Of a stretch of 64,000 bases of DNA, positions 18,564 through 26,733 are shown piece after piece; position 1 is the stretch's first letter; every line of letters begins with the position of its first letter. The translations under genes and the position numbers were made by a program. Location: the NCBI RefSeq assembly GCF_007971025.1, contig NZ_CP042436.1:4588001-4652000 (forward strand). The letters are read 5' to 3'. Under the pieces are notes generated by a model that made no database searches, had not been told where the DNA came from, and saw only the letters and a list, made by a program, of their open reading frames with translations. The stretch is from Mucilaginibacter ginsenosidivorans. GTDB lineage: Bacteria > Bacteroidota > Bacteroidia > Sphingobacteriales > Sphingobacteriaceae.

Positions 18564-18929
18564 ATGAAAAAAAATAAAAATATTTACTGGGCGGCGACGA
18601 TAGTTGTTACCCTGATCATGATCTTCAGCATTTATAAAATATATACACCCGCTTACCAGCATTTTGGCTTTCCGCTTTACTTCAGGACGGAACTCGTTAT
18701 AGCTAAAATAATAGGATTAATGGCCCTGCTGCTGCCGCAGGTGCCGTTACGGGTAAAAGAATGGGCATACGCGGGCTTTGGAATCGTCATTATTTCGGCA
18801 TCCATAGCACACTTTTGCAGCGGCGACCCATTGATAAATGTCTTCGAGCCTTTTATCTGGCTTGTTATCCTGGCAATTTCCTATAACTATTTGCTTCGGC
18901 TGCCGAAGGCACAATCTGCCGCAAGGTAA
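18564..18929 (+). CDS. DoxX-like membrane protein (second copy)
   Basis: 121 aa with four helices (IYWAATIVVTLIMIFSIYK, LVIAKIIGLMALLLP, GFGIVIISASIAHFCSG, FIWLVILAISYNYLL). It has the same AKIIGLMAL and KEWAYAGFG phrases as the DoxX-like protein at 12115, of which it is a distant paralogue. It follows the SDR gene by 53 nt and precedes a 71-aa gene by 6 nt. Confidence 0.87.
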   Translation: MKKNKNIYWAATIVVTLIMIFSIYKIYTPAYQHFGFPLYFRTELVIAKIIGLMALLLPQVPLRVKEWAYAGFGIVIISASIAHFCSGDPLINVFEPFIWLVILAISYNYLLRLPKAQSAAR

Positions 18930-18935
18930 AATGCA

Positions 18936-19151
18936 ATGAAAATATTAGTTTTTAAAACCGATGTAAGCAGCAGGCGTAAAGCAAAGCGGGCCGGCGATCT
19001 GCTGGCTGCCTTGCCAACCGTCCGTAAATGGAATTTTGACCTGGACGATTGCGACAAGGTGCTGCGCATAGAAGCCACGAAAACGGAAACCAGGATGATA
19101 GAGTCGCTGCTGCGCGCCGCAGGGTTTGTTTGCGAAGAACTGGATGATTGA
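18936..19151 (+). CDS. Small protein, possible ferredoxin-like (HMA-type) fold
   Basis: 71 aa: KILVFKTDV strand, an RRKAKRAGDLLAALPTV helix, KWNFDLDDCDKVLRIEA strands, then RMIESLLRAAGFVCEELDD. The beta-alpha-beta-beta-alpha-beta order resembles heavy-metal-associated domains, but the N-terminal CxxC metal site is absent (DVSSRRK sits there), so metal binding is doubtful. It is 6 nt after the DoxX-like gene and converges on the helicase gene. Function unknown. Confidence 0.75.
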   Translation: MKILVFKTDVSSRRKAKRAGDLLAALPTVRKWNFDLDDCDKVLRIEATKTETRMIESLLRAAGFVCEELDD

Positions 19152-19158
19152 GAGATGC

Positions 19159-20412
19159 TTATTCGGTCCTGCTATGCGAATGCACACCACCGCCGCCGCC
19201 CGGGCGTTTCTTCTTCTTGAACTTGCTGCGGTTATTGTTCCTTTTCTTATCGAAGTGTTTGCGTTCTTTAAAAACAGGGGCCTCGCCGAGTTCGGCTGGT
19301 AAAGGATTTTCGACGATCTCGCGGCCTATCAGTTGTTCTATGCTTTTCAGCTTCCGCGAATCACGTTCGTTAACTAAGGTTATAGCGGTGCCGGTAGTTT
19401 CGGCGCGGGCCGTACGGCCTATGCGGTGGATATAATCTTCCGGGTCGGAAGGGACATCATAATTAATAACCAGGTCGATACCTTCCACGTCTATCCCGCG
19501 CGACAAAGCATCGGTACCTATGATAACGGGTAAAGTGCGGTTCTTAAAATCCAACAATATCTGTTCCCGTTCGGCCTGCTCAAAATCGGAATGAAAAGCA
19601 TTGACTTTGATATGAGCGCCCTTCAGTTCGCGGGCCAGGCGTTTAACCTCGTCCTTGGTGTTGGCGAATATGATGGTGCTGGTGTAGCTGGCATTTTTTA
19701 GTAACAGGGTTACCAATTTCGATTTTTGTTCGTTATGTACCTTGTATATCTGTTGATCGATACCTTGCGCAGGCTGTGATGTAGCCAGGTTGATCTGCTC
19801 AGGGTTTCTTAGGATCGATGCGGCCAGTTTCCTTATTGGCCCCGGCATAGTGGCCGAGAACAGTAGCGTTTGCCGGTGTGCCGGTATATCGCGGATAATA
19901 CGCATGATATCGCCCATAAAGCCCATATCGAGCATACGGTCGGCTTCGTCAAGGATCAAATATTTGATATTATTGAGCTTAAGCACGCCGGATGTCAGGT
20001 GCGCTATAAGTCTGCCGGGAGTGGCTATCAATATGTCCACATTATTCTGGATGCCGCGGCGCTGCTGCTCGTACACGATGCCGTCGCCTCCGCCGTAAAC
20101 GGCAATAGAGCTGAGGCCCGTAAAATAAGCCAGCCCTTCAACCTGCTGATCGATCTGTTGTGCCAGTTCGCGGGTTGGCGCTAAGATCAGCGTAGTAGTG
20201 CGGTGCCCTTCATTGGCTTCGGCAATTTTATGCAGAACGGGTAATAAATAAGAGGCTGTTTTGCCCGTACCGGTTTGTGCACAAGCTATCAGGTCCTTAC
20301 CCTCTAGTACCACCGGGATCGCCATTTCCTGTATTGGCGTGGGGGTTGTATATCCCATACTTAGGATACCTTCGGTAAGATGTTCGTTGAAATTAAAATC
20401 CTGGAATGTCAA
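19159..20412 (-). CDS. rhlE: DEAD-box RNA helicase, RhlE type
   Basis: 417 aa ATP-dependent RNA helicase with all motifs: Q motif GYTTPTPIQ, motif I AQTGTGKT, Ia PTRELAQQ, II DEAD, III SAT, and VI HRIGRTAR. The short C-terminal tail is basic and glycine-rich (KKKKRPGGGGG), as in RhlE-like proteins that remodel ribosome-assembly intermediates or structured mRNA. No in-frame ATG exists upstream before the stop at 20446-20448, so a TTG start at 20412 giving (M)TFQDFNFNEHL is most likely. The symbol is by subfamily resemblance only. Confidence 0.92.
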   Translation of the reverse strand: MTFQDFNFNEHLTEGILSMGYTTPTPIQEMAIPVVLEGKDLIACAQTGTGKTASYLLPVLHKIAEANEGHRTTTLILAPTRELAQQIDQQVEGLAYFTGLSSIAVYGGGDGIVYEQQRRGIQNNVDILIATPGRLIAHLTSGVLKLNNIKYLILDEADRMLDMGFMGDIMRIIRDIPAHRQTLLFSATMPGPIRKLAASILRNPEQINLATSQPAQGIDQQIYKVHNEQKSKLVTLLLKNASYTSTIIFANTKDEVKRLARELKGAHIKVNAFHSDFEQAEREQILLDFKNRTLPVIIGTDALSRGIDVEGIDLVINYDVPSDPEDYIHRIGRTARAETTGTAITLVNERDSRKLKSIEQLIGREIVENPLPAELGEAPVFKERKHFDKKRNNNRSKFKKKKRPGGGGGVHSHSRTE

Positions 20413-20770
20413 ATAATTAATAAATAATGGTAAAGATACTAAAATTTACCGCTTCGCGCATTTTACCTGTTTCCTCCGGGGCGGGAAATCAGTTTTGATA
20501 ACACATTGGTCAGCATGGGGCGTGATCGGGCCATTACAGTCAAAAGCAGGCAAAACCTTACAAATTCTGTAAATATTGTGGTTAGGGCCAAACAAGCGTG
20601 CAAAAATTTATGGTTGACACCATATTTATTTAATAAACTGGAAGTCAATTAATTACATCAATAATAGGTCAAATTGTGTTAACCATGTTAACCCTGTTGT
20701 AATGTGCAAAGGAAATGTTGTATGGCTCCAGGCTGGCTCGTGTTCTAAAAGCGGACCATCGTTGTTGGAA
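20413..20770. other. 358-bp gap without a supported gene
   Basis: Holds the helicase upstream region and the 3' side of the acyltransferase. A 61-codon minus-strand frame (20463-20648) has no recognisable features and is not accepted. The only pattern seen is an imperfect 9-bp tandem repeat, TGTTAACCA TGTTAACCC, at 20677-20694. Confidence 0.5.
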
Positions 20771-21868
20771 CTAGCCGGCAACGTACTTGCCTATGTAGGG
20801 TATTTTGCTCAAAAGGAATATCAGCACAAAAGAAAGCACAGAGCAAACCAATGCTGTCAGGGGTATGCTCAGGTAAGGATTACAGAGTTTATAGCTGGGG
20901 TTCCATTCGCCAAGCAGGGTTAAAAACAACGCGTGGCAAAGATAAATCCCGAGGCTGTAGTTGCCGATAAGGTCGCGAATGCGGATAAGCGACCCGGGTA
21001 TTTGATAAACGGTGATCCTCGCCAGTAAAAATATGCCAGCTGCATATAAAATAATGAACGGTCCCAGCGGTTCGTACATCAGGGTACTGATATTTCCGGT
21101 TGATGCCGTGGTAAAATACGTGCCAACGGCTATCCCTGCCAGGCATAAAAAATAGAAAATAACCAGGCCGGTCGTGTTCCGTTTCCCGGGGAGCTCTTTA
21201 AAAGCGAGGTAGTGGCCCAATACTAAATAGCCTATGTACCCTGTAAAATAACGAACATCCACCTGCGGCCAAAAACGGGACAGGTAGGGCTGCGTAAAAG
21301 AGATAACAGCGAACCAAACGACCAGGAAATATAATATCTCTCTTTCAGTAGCGGCACGAACGAACCGACCGACTACCGGGATGATAAAATACAGCCCGAT
21401 AAGCATGTACACATACCATAAATGATAGTAAGCTCCGTATTTAAGCTGGTGGAGTACCAGCAAAACATTCTTCCAAACATCGGAGGTGAACACGATCTCT
21501 TCGTCATACAGCGAATAACCGATATAAACCAAACTCCAGAACAAAAAGGGCCAGATGATGCGCGAAAGGCGACGTTTTAAAAAATCACCAATTTCATATT
21601 CGCGATGCAGCAATAAGGCCCCTGTGATCATCACAAAAACGGGAACAGCAAAACGAGTGAGCGCGTTGTAAAGGTCGGCGGCAAACCAATCGCTTAATGT
21701 TGCATTTTTGAAGTCCATCAGCAGCAACGAAGCTGTGTGCAGCACGATGACAGCAAAAAGCGAGATCACCTTCAGATTGTTTATCCAATCGATAGTTTGG
21801 GGTCCCGGTATCTCCGGGGTAGCAGTTTGCGCGTTTTCCAGGGTTAAAAGTTTTGATAAAAATAGCAA
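20771..21868 (-). CDS. Acyltransferase family 3 membrane protein
   Basis: 365 aa integral membrane protein with about ten helices. The first carries IDWINNLKVISLFAVIVLHTAS with the conserved His of Acyltransferase 3 proteins, followed by RFAVPVFVMITGALLL and KRRLSRIIWPFLFWS. These enzymes O-acetylate or succinylate sugars of exopolysaccharide, LPS or peptidoglycan (family knowledge); the acceptor here is unknown. The only in-frame start codon ahead of helix 1 is TTG at 21868; the upstream stop is at 21896-21898. It is preceded by a small unknown gene on the same strand. Confidence 0.88.
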   Translation of the reverse strand: MLFLSKLLTLENAQTATPEIPGPQTIDWINNLKVISLFAVIVLHTASLLLMDFKNATLSDWFAADLYNALTRFAVPVFVMITGALLLHREYEIGDFLKRRLSRIIWPFLFWSLVYIGYSLYDEEIVFTSDVWKNVLLVLHQLKYGAYYHLWYVYMLIGLYFIIPVVGRFVRAATEREILYFLVVWFAVISFTQPYLSRFWPQVDVRYFTGYIGYLVLGHYLAFKELPGKRNTTGLVIFYFLCLAGIAVGTYFTTASTGNISTLMYEPLGPFIILYAAGIFLLARITVYQIPGSLIRIRDLIGNYSLGIYLCHALFLTLLGEWNPSYKLCNPYLSIPLTALVCSVLSFVLIFLLSKIPYIGKYVAG

Positions 21869-21895
21869 AACATCGTCGATTAACCCATGGGACCG

Positions 21896-22180
21896 CTATT
21901 GTTCTGAAACGCCCTGTAGAACGCGGTTCAACGTTTGGCTTGATAAATACCCATTGATAGGGTATTGGTCAAAATTAAGAAAAGCGACAACTTCAAAATC
22001 CCTGTAGAGCTTTAAATACTGGTCGTACGACTGGTGAAAGTCGATACACATTATAATGTCCGTAAGATGCTGGTTATTGAGAGGCAAAATAACCAACTCG
22101 CTTATTTTGCTCCCTTCGAATACTTTTCCTATCAGATGCTTGTTTTCTTTAAGCTTCTTTTTTGCCTCTGCTAAATCCAT
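21896..22180 (-). CDS. Small protein of unknown function
   Basis: 94 aa from ATG 22180. A longer frame starting at 22276 would begin inside the T-run of the GH3 terminator, so it is rejected. The sequence MDLAEAKKKLKENKHLIGKV then SELVILPLNN suggests a short helix-strand domain without signal peptide. It lies 27 nt upstream of the acyltransferase start on the same strand, so the pair may be cotranscribed. No family recognised. Confidence 0.65.
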   Translation of the reverse strand: MDLAEAKKKLKENKHLIGKVFEGSKISELVILPLNNQHLTDIIMCIDFHQSYDQYLKLYRDFEVVAFLNFDQYPINGYLSSQTLNRVLQGVSEQ

Positions 22181-22274
22181 CCGGCAAGGTACTCTTTTAT
22201 AATTGTCAACCCATACTAATAAGTTGTAAATTAAGCAATTGGGGCATATCAGCGCGATGAGCGGTTTTCCCAAC

Positions 22275-22305
22275 AAAAAACCCGCCCCGGTAAACCGGGA
22301 ACGGG
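22275..22305 (-). terminator. Intrinsic terminator of the GH3 gene
   Basis: Stem CCCGcCCCGG / CCGGGaaCGGG (22281-22305) with a TAAA loop; on the minus strand it is followed by a run of six T (plus-strand A-run 22275-22280). It lies 35 nt past the GH3 stop codon. Confidence 0.88.
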
Positions 22306-22339
22306 CTCATTATAGGAACAGTTAATGTGTGCGTTGTTC

Positions 22340-24763
22340 TTATTTCTTTAGTTCATCTATCTGCACTTCAGGCTTTAACACATTGTGTACTTTTTCGACA
22401 ACGATGGTTTTTGGCAATTCAAATTTTTGCGTCTTTTTGATATCCGTAGATGAAGCGCCAACTTTTACGGTATAGGTACCCGCTTCGCTAACCCAGACCG
22501 ATTGTGCCGTATTAAACGATTCGAGGTCCTTTGCCGATAAGGTAAAACTCATGGTTTGCGATTCTTTAGGCTGCAGGGTTTTAGTTTTGCCAAATGCACG
22601 CAGTTCTTCTTCGGGTTTCTGCAAAGTTGCTGCAGGCGCACTTACATAAAGCTCAACCACTTCGCGGCCGGCTACGTTGCCGGTATTGGTAACGGTAACT
22701 GTTGCGGTAATAGCGCCATTAAAGGTTTTAGAACTTAGTTTCAGATCGCTGTATTTGAATTTGGTGTAAGATAAGCCGTAGCCAAACTCGTAAGCCGGTT
22801 TCACATCAAAAGTGGTGAAGTAGCGGTAGCCCACGTAAATGCCTTCTTCATAAGTAACTACAGCGGGGTGGCCGCGCATAGGGTTCGGCTTCTCACCTTC
22901 GGGCATTGGGAGTTCCTTGCCAGGAAAGTCTTTTGCCGAAGGCTCGTCGTCATATTTAACCGGGAAAGTGGTAGCCAGTTTACCCGAAGGGTTTACTTTG
23001 CCGCTTAATACATCGGTTATGGCGTTACCGGCCTCAAGGCCTGGCTGCCATGCCAGCAGGATACCGTCAACCTGGCCGCGCCAGCTTGCGGTTTCAATAA
23101 CACCGCCAATGTTCAGCACTACTACCAGTTTTTTGCCTTTAGCGTGGAATGCATCCGAAATATTTTTGATCAGGGCCTGTTCCGAATCCATTAAATTGAA
23201 ATCGTTTTCCACCTTGCGGTCGGCGCCCTCGCCGGCGTTCCTGCCGAGGGTGATTACTGCCACATCGGCATTTTCAGCCTCCTGCGACAGCATATCAGGC
23301 GTTATAGCCATTTGCGGAATAGGCGGCGGAAGCATAAAAAACGACATCCTGCTCTTTGGCTGTTTGGCTTTTGCATCGCTTATATAAGTCTCATACGCGT
23401 TTTTCAGGTTAGCGTCAGCCGAATAACCCCCATTGGTAAGGCCCTGGATAAGCGAAATAGTGTATGCCTTGTTCACGTTACCGCTACCGGTTCCACCGGC
23501 TATCAGGTCATAAGATGTATTACCGAAAAGTGCAACTTTTTTACCATTTAATGGTAATGCCTTATCATCATTTTTTAGCAGTACCATGCCCTGTGCCGCT
23601 GCCATACGCGATACGGCTGCGTTCTTTTTCAGGTCGGGTTTGCTTGAGTATTTATACTTTTTAAATTCGGGCGATTTAAGGACAATATTCAATATCCTTT
23701 CGACATTGGCGTCCAACTGCGACATTTTGATCTTGCCGCTGTTAACTGCCTCAATGATCGCTTTGGATTGCATGGTGGTGCCTGGCATCAGCAGGTCGTT
23801 ACCGGCATTCACCTGTGCAACAGCGTCGCGGCCACCAAACCAGTCGGTCATTACAAAACCTTTAAAGCCCCACTCCTTTTTAAGTATAGTGGTCAGCAGG
23901 TCAGGGTTTTCGGAGGTATAAGGGCCGTTCAGTTTATTGTAGGACGACATTACTGTCCATGGGTGCGACGCCTTGATGGCGATTTCGAAATCCTTCAGGT
24001 ATATCTCGCGCAGCGCCCTTTGGCTCACAATAGTATTAACGCTGTTGCGGTTGGTTTCCTGGTTATTGGCGACAAAATGTTTGATAGACGTCCCTACCCC
24101 CTGCGATTGTATGCCATTGATAATAGCAGCGGCCATACTGCCCGATACCAGGGGATCTTCGGAATAATATTCAAAGTTACGCCCCCCCAGTGGGTTGCGG
24201 TGAATATTAGCGCCGGGGCCCAATATCACATCAGCACCGTATTCGTGTATCTCATTACCGAAGGCAACACCCACTTTGTGCACCAGGTTAACATCCCACG
24301 ACGATGCCAGCAAAGTGCCCACCGGGAAAGCGGTAGCATAGTAAGTTTTTGAACTATCGCCGTTACGTATAGGATCAATGCGGATACCGGCTGGACCATC
24401 AGAAACAGTAATGGACGGTATACCGAGTCGTTTTATAGCATGTGTACGCCCTGCAGCCCCCGGCACCTTTTCAGGAATGTCGTCACTTGGATCTATCGGG
24501 GGCAACGTAAAAGCAGGCGGCGTTGCTGCAGGTACCGCGGTGGTTCCGGTGTCCTTCTTTTTCGGGGCAGAGCTTGCTCCCGGCATTTTAAAGCCCATGC
24601 CCACTACTAATTTAACTTTTTCTTCCACGGTCATAGCTTTTATAACCGCCTTCAAAGGGCTCTTGCCCAGCTGCGGAGCGGCTGCGGCAGGCTTTTTTTG
24701 AGCCGATGCGCCCACACACCATAAGATGGCAAGGATGGACAAAATGGATACTTTTCTTTTCAT
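22340..24763 (-). CDS. Glycoside hydrolase family 3 beta-glucosidase, secreted
   Basis: 807 aa. A Sec signal (ILAILWCVGASAQ) leads to an exported enzyme. The GH3 N-terminal TIM-like domain holds KHFVANNQETNR and the nucleophile block GFVMTDWFGG (Asp near residue 305). The alpha/beta C-terminal domain (VAVITLGRNAGEGADRK, LVVVLNIGGVIE) and a fibronectin-III-like tail (VTVTNTGNVAGREVVELYV) complete the usual architecture. A Pro/Ala-rich insert of about 40 residues (APKKKDTGTTAVPAATPP) near the N-terminus is unusual. Substrate is probably a beta-linked gluco-oligosaccharide (inference). Monocistronic, with its own terminator. Confidence 0.93.
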   Translation of the reverse strand: MKRKVSILSILAILWCVGASAQKKPAAAAPQLGKSPLKAVIKAMTVEEKVKLVVGMGFKMPGASSAPKKKDTGTTAVPAATPPAFTLPPIDPSDDIPEKVPGAAGRTHAIKRLGIPSITVSDGPAGIRIDPIRNGDSSKTYYATAFPVGTLLASSWDVNLVHKVGVAFGNEIHEYGADVILGPGANIHRNPLGGRNFEYYSEDPLVSGSMAAAIINGIQSQGVGTSIKHFVANNQETNRNSVNTIVSQRALREIYLKDFEIAIKASHPWTVMSSYNKLNGPYTSENPDLLTTILKKEWGFKGFVMTDWFGGRDAVAQVNAGNDLLMPGTTMQSKAIIEAVNSGKIKMSQLDANVERILNIVLKSPEFKKYKYSSKPDLKKNAAVSRMAAAQGMVLLKNDDKALPLNGKKVALFGNTSYDLIAGGTGSGNVNKAYTISLIQGLTNGGYSADANLKNAYETYISDAKAKQPKSRMSFFMLPPPIPQMAITPDMLSQEAENADVAVITLGRNAGEGADRKVENDFNLMDSEQALIKNISDAFHAKGKKLVVVLNIGGVIETASWRGQVDGILLAWQPGLEAGNAITDVLSGKVNPSGKLATTFPVKYDDEPSAKDFPGKELPMPEGEKPNPMRGHPAVVTYEEGIYVGYRYFTTFDVKPAYEFGYGLSYTKFKYSDLKLSSKTFNGAITATVTVTNTGNVAGREVVELYVSAPAATLQKPEEELRAFGKTKTLQPKESQTMSFTLSAKDLESFNTAQSVWVSEAGTYTVKVGASSTDIKKTQKFELPKTIVVEKVHNVLKPEVQIDELKK

Positions 24764-25059
24764 TACGAAGTTTTATTTGGGTTTGATCCGGTATAGATCA
24801 CCGGCAGTATAACTGGTCTGACAAATCGATAGTGTCAATTAGACACAATGATAAATATTATTTTATGAAATATGAAAGAAGCTGGTATTTATTTTAAGAA
24901 ATAATACACGCACCAACCTCAAAGGCAGGCAAGAACCGGTTTTGATATGTGAATTCGCAAGCAAAAGTAAGCGGACTTTGAACAGAGAAGATTTGAAGCC
25001 TGAATCAACCTGAATCGTTTTAATTGATTACTTTGCGCCACTTTATTATCAAAAAACAA
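24764..25059. other. Divergent spacer between GH3 and Anbu genes
   Basis: 296 bp shared upstream region of two divergent genes. I see no hairpin, repeat or convincing promoter. The best -7-like sequence is TTACTTTG at 25028-25035, which mismatches TAnnTTTG at one position, 24 nt before the Anbu start. Confidence 0.4.
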
Positions 25060-25794
25060 ATGACTTATTGCTTAGGAATTAAGGTAAAGGAAGGTCTGGT
25101 GGCCATTGCCGACACACTGATCACATCGGGAACGGAAACGGTCTATAAAAAGAAAGTATTTGTAGAACAAAAGGACAATTTTTCGCTTTTTATCATGACA
25201 AGCGGGTTGAGGTCGGTGAGGGATAAAGCGGTAGTATATTTCAGGGAGCAACTGGATAGCCAGGAGTTCAATAAATTATACAAAGCGGTAAATGCTTTTG
25301 GCCTGCAGGTAAAGAAAGTGGCTGAAGAAGACAAGGATTCGCTTGAACATGCCGGCTTTAAATTCGACCTGAACACGATAATCGGCGGACAGCTGAAGGA
25401 TGACAAGGAACCAAAATTGTTCCTGTTATACCCCGAAGGTAATTGGGTTGAACTGGGACAGGGAGCACCATACGTCATCATCGGCAACTCGGGGCATGGT
25501 AAGGCTATCCTCAACCGGACGCTAACGGAGGAATCGAGCATGAAACTGGCACTGAAGGCTGGGTTCCTGTCGTTTGACTCGACAAGGGTGAGTTCAAACA
25601 ACGTCGATTTCCCGATAGATGTGGTGCTTTATAAAAAGAACAGCTTTTCGCTTACCGAGCAGCGATACGAGCAAAAGGACCTGCAGTCAATTTCGGCACA
25701 ATGGGCGGAGGAATTAAAGAAAGCACTGGAGGACATCCCCGATGAATGGATGGACGCCGCGTTCTCGAAATTGCCCGCCCAGGAGGGCATGTAA
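25060..25794 (+). CDS. Proteasome-like self-compartmentalising peptidase Anbu
   Basis: 244 aa from ATG 25060 (TTG 25024 is an unlikely alternative). Removal of Met exposes Thr1 in TYCLGIKVKEGLVAIADT, the Ntn-hydrolase nucleophile; Asp17 (in ADT) and a Lys in YKKK at 29-31 fit the proteasome beta-subunit catalytic set. FLLYPEGNWVE and GNSGHGKAIL are typical Anbu phrases. Family knowledge: Anbu assembles into open rings or helices; its substrates are uncertain. It is followed after 109 nt by a transglutaminase-like gene, its usual partner, while the also-usual ATP-grasp and alpha-E genes are not adjacent. Confidence 0.92.
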   Translation: MTYCLGIKVKEGLVAIADTLITSGTETVYKKKVFVEQKDNFSLFIMTSGLRSVRDKAVVYFREQLDSQEFNKLYKAVNAFGLQVKKVAEEDKDSLEHAGFKFDLNTIIGGQLKDDKEPKLFLLYPEGNWVELGQGAPYVIIGNSGHGKAILNRTLTEESSMKLALKAGFLSFDSTRVSSNNVDFPIDVVLYKKNSFSLTEQRYEQKDLQSISAQWAEELKKALEDIPDEWMDAAFSKLPAQEGM

Positions 25795-25903
25795 TACCGA
25801 TTGTTCAACTGGATTAAGTTAAATGGATGGTCATATTTAATCCTTTTCAAAACAAATTCCAACAAATCAACTTAATTCAACTTGTTTATTAATTAGCTGA
25901 AAG

Positions 25904-26716
25904 ATGAAATTCAATGTGTCTGCTCAAATGACTTATGATGTGCGTTCAGCAGGCACACTGATATTAAATATCCACGCCTTGCGTACGCCTACACAGGCCG
26001 TGCTGGAAGAGACGCTTACGGTAGATCCTTATTTAAAGGTTGAAGAATTATTTGCCGTTAATGGTGAAAACAGGATCATCCGCCTGGAAGTGCCCGAAAA
26101 AAGTATCGTGCAGATAGCTTACGAAGCGACGGTAGATAATGACTTTGAGGTAAAAAATCATACCAGCCGCGAGGAGATCATGGTAGGCAAGATGGACCCG
26201 GCGGTGCTACCCTATTTATATCCAAGCCGGTATTGCCAGTCGGATAAGTTGTTCAGGCTGGCCAATAACCTGTTCGGTCATATCGCCAATCCCTTTGAAA
26301 AGGTAGTCACACTTGCCAACTGGATCAATAAAAATGTCGAATACCGTAGCGGTTTCAGCAATGCCCAAACATCGGCTTATGATACGGTTACCGAACAGGC
26401 GGGTGTTTGCCGCGATTTTGCCCACCTGGGCATAGCGCTGTGCCGCGCGCTTACCATTCCGGCGCGTTATTACACCGGCTATGCGTACCAGTTAAAACCT
26501 GGAGATTTCCATGCATGCTTTGAGGCCTATATTGGGGATGAGTGGATATTGTTCGATGCTACGCGCCTGGTACCCCTGAACGGCCTTATCAAAATTGCTA
26601 CCGGCCGCGATGCCGCCGACACAGCCATAGCCAATATCTTCGGCGATATCCTGTTCACTTCTATGCAGGTGAAGTGTGAACTGGCAGACGAGAATTTCGA
26701 GCCGTTTTATTATTGA
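25904..26716 (+). CDS. Transglutaminase-like protein, Anbu partner
   Basis: 270 aa cytoplasmic protein. An N-terminal beta domain is followed by a transglutaminase core with the Cys-His-Asp triad visible: GVCRDFAHLG (Cys near 168), DFHACFEAY (His near 206) and LFDATRLVPL (Asp near 220). This architecture (bacterial transglutaminase-like N-terminal region plus core) is the one found next to Anbu genes. The reaction may be proteolysis or an isopeptide or amide transfer on an unknown small peptide or protein. It converges on the molybdoenzyme operon. Confidence 0.92.
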   Translation: MKFNVSAQMTYDVRSAGTLILNIHALRTPTQAVLEETLTVDPYLKVEELFAVNGENRIIRLEVPEKSIVQIAYEATVDNDFEVKNHTSREEIMVGKMDPAVLPYLYPSRYCQSDKLFRLANNLFGHIANPFEKVVTLANWINKNVEYRSGFSNAQTSAYDTVTEQAGVCRDFAHLGIALCRALTIPARYYTGYAYQLKPGDFHACFEAYIGDEWILFDATRLVPLNGLIKIATGRDAADTAIANIFGDILFTSMQVKCELADENFEPFYY

Positions 26717-26733
26717 TCCGGTTATATCACTCG

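Noticed and set aside
20463..20648. 61-codon minus-strand ORF in a spacer
   Set aside because: No homology pattern, no promoter, ordinary intergenic composition.
22181..22276. Longer start for the small gene at 21896
   Set aside because: The extended N-terminus would overlap the T-run of the GH3 terminator; the ATG at 22180 avoids this.
25795..25903. Short inverted repeat ATTAAGTT/AACTTAAT between Anbu and the transglutaminase gene
   Set aside because: Only 8 bp in AT-rich DNA with a long loop; easily expected by chance.
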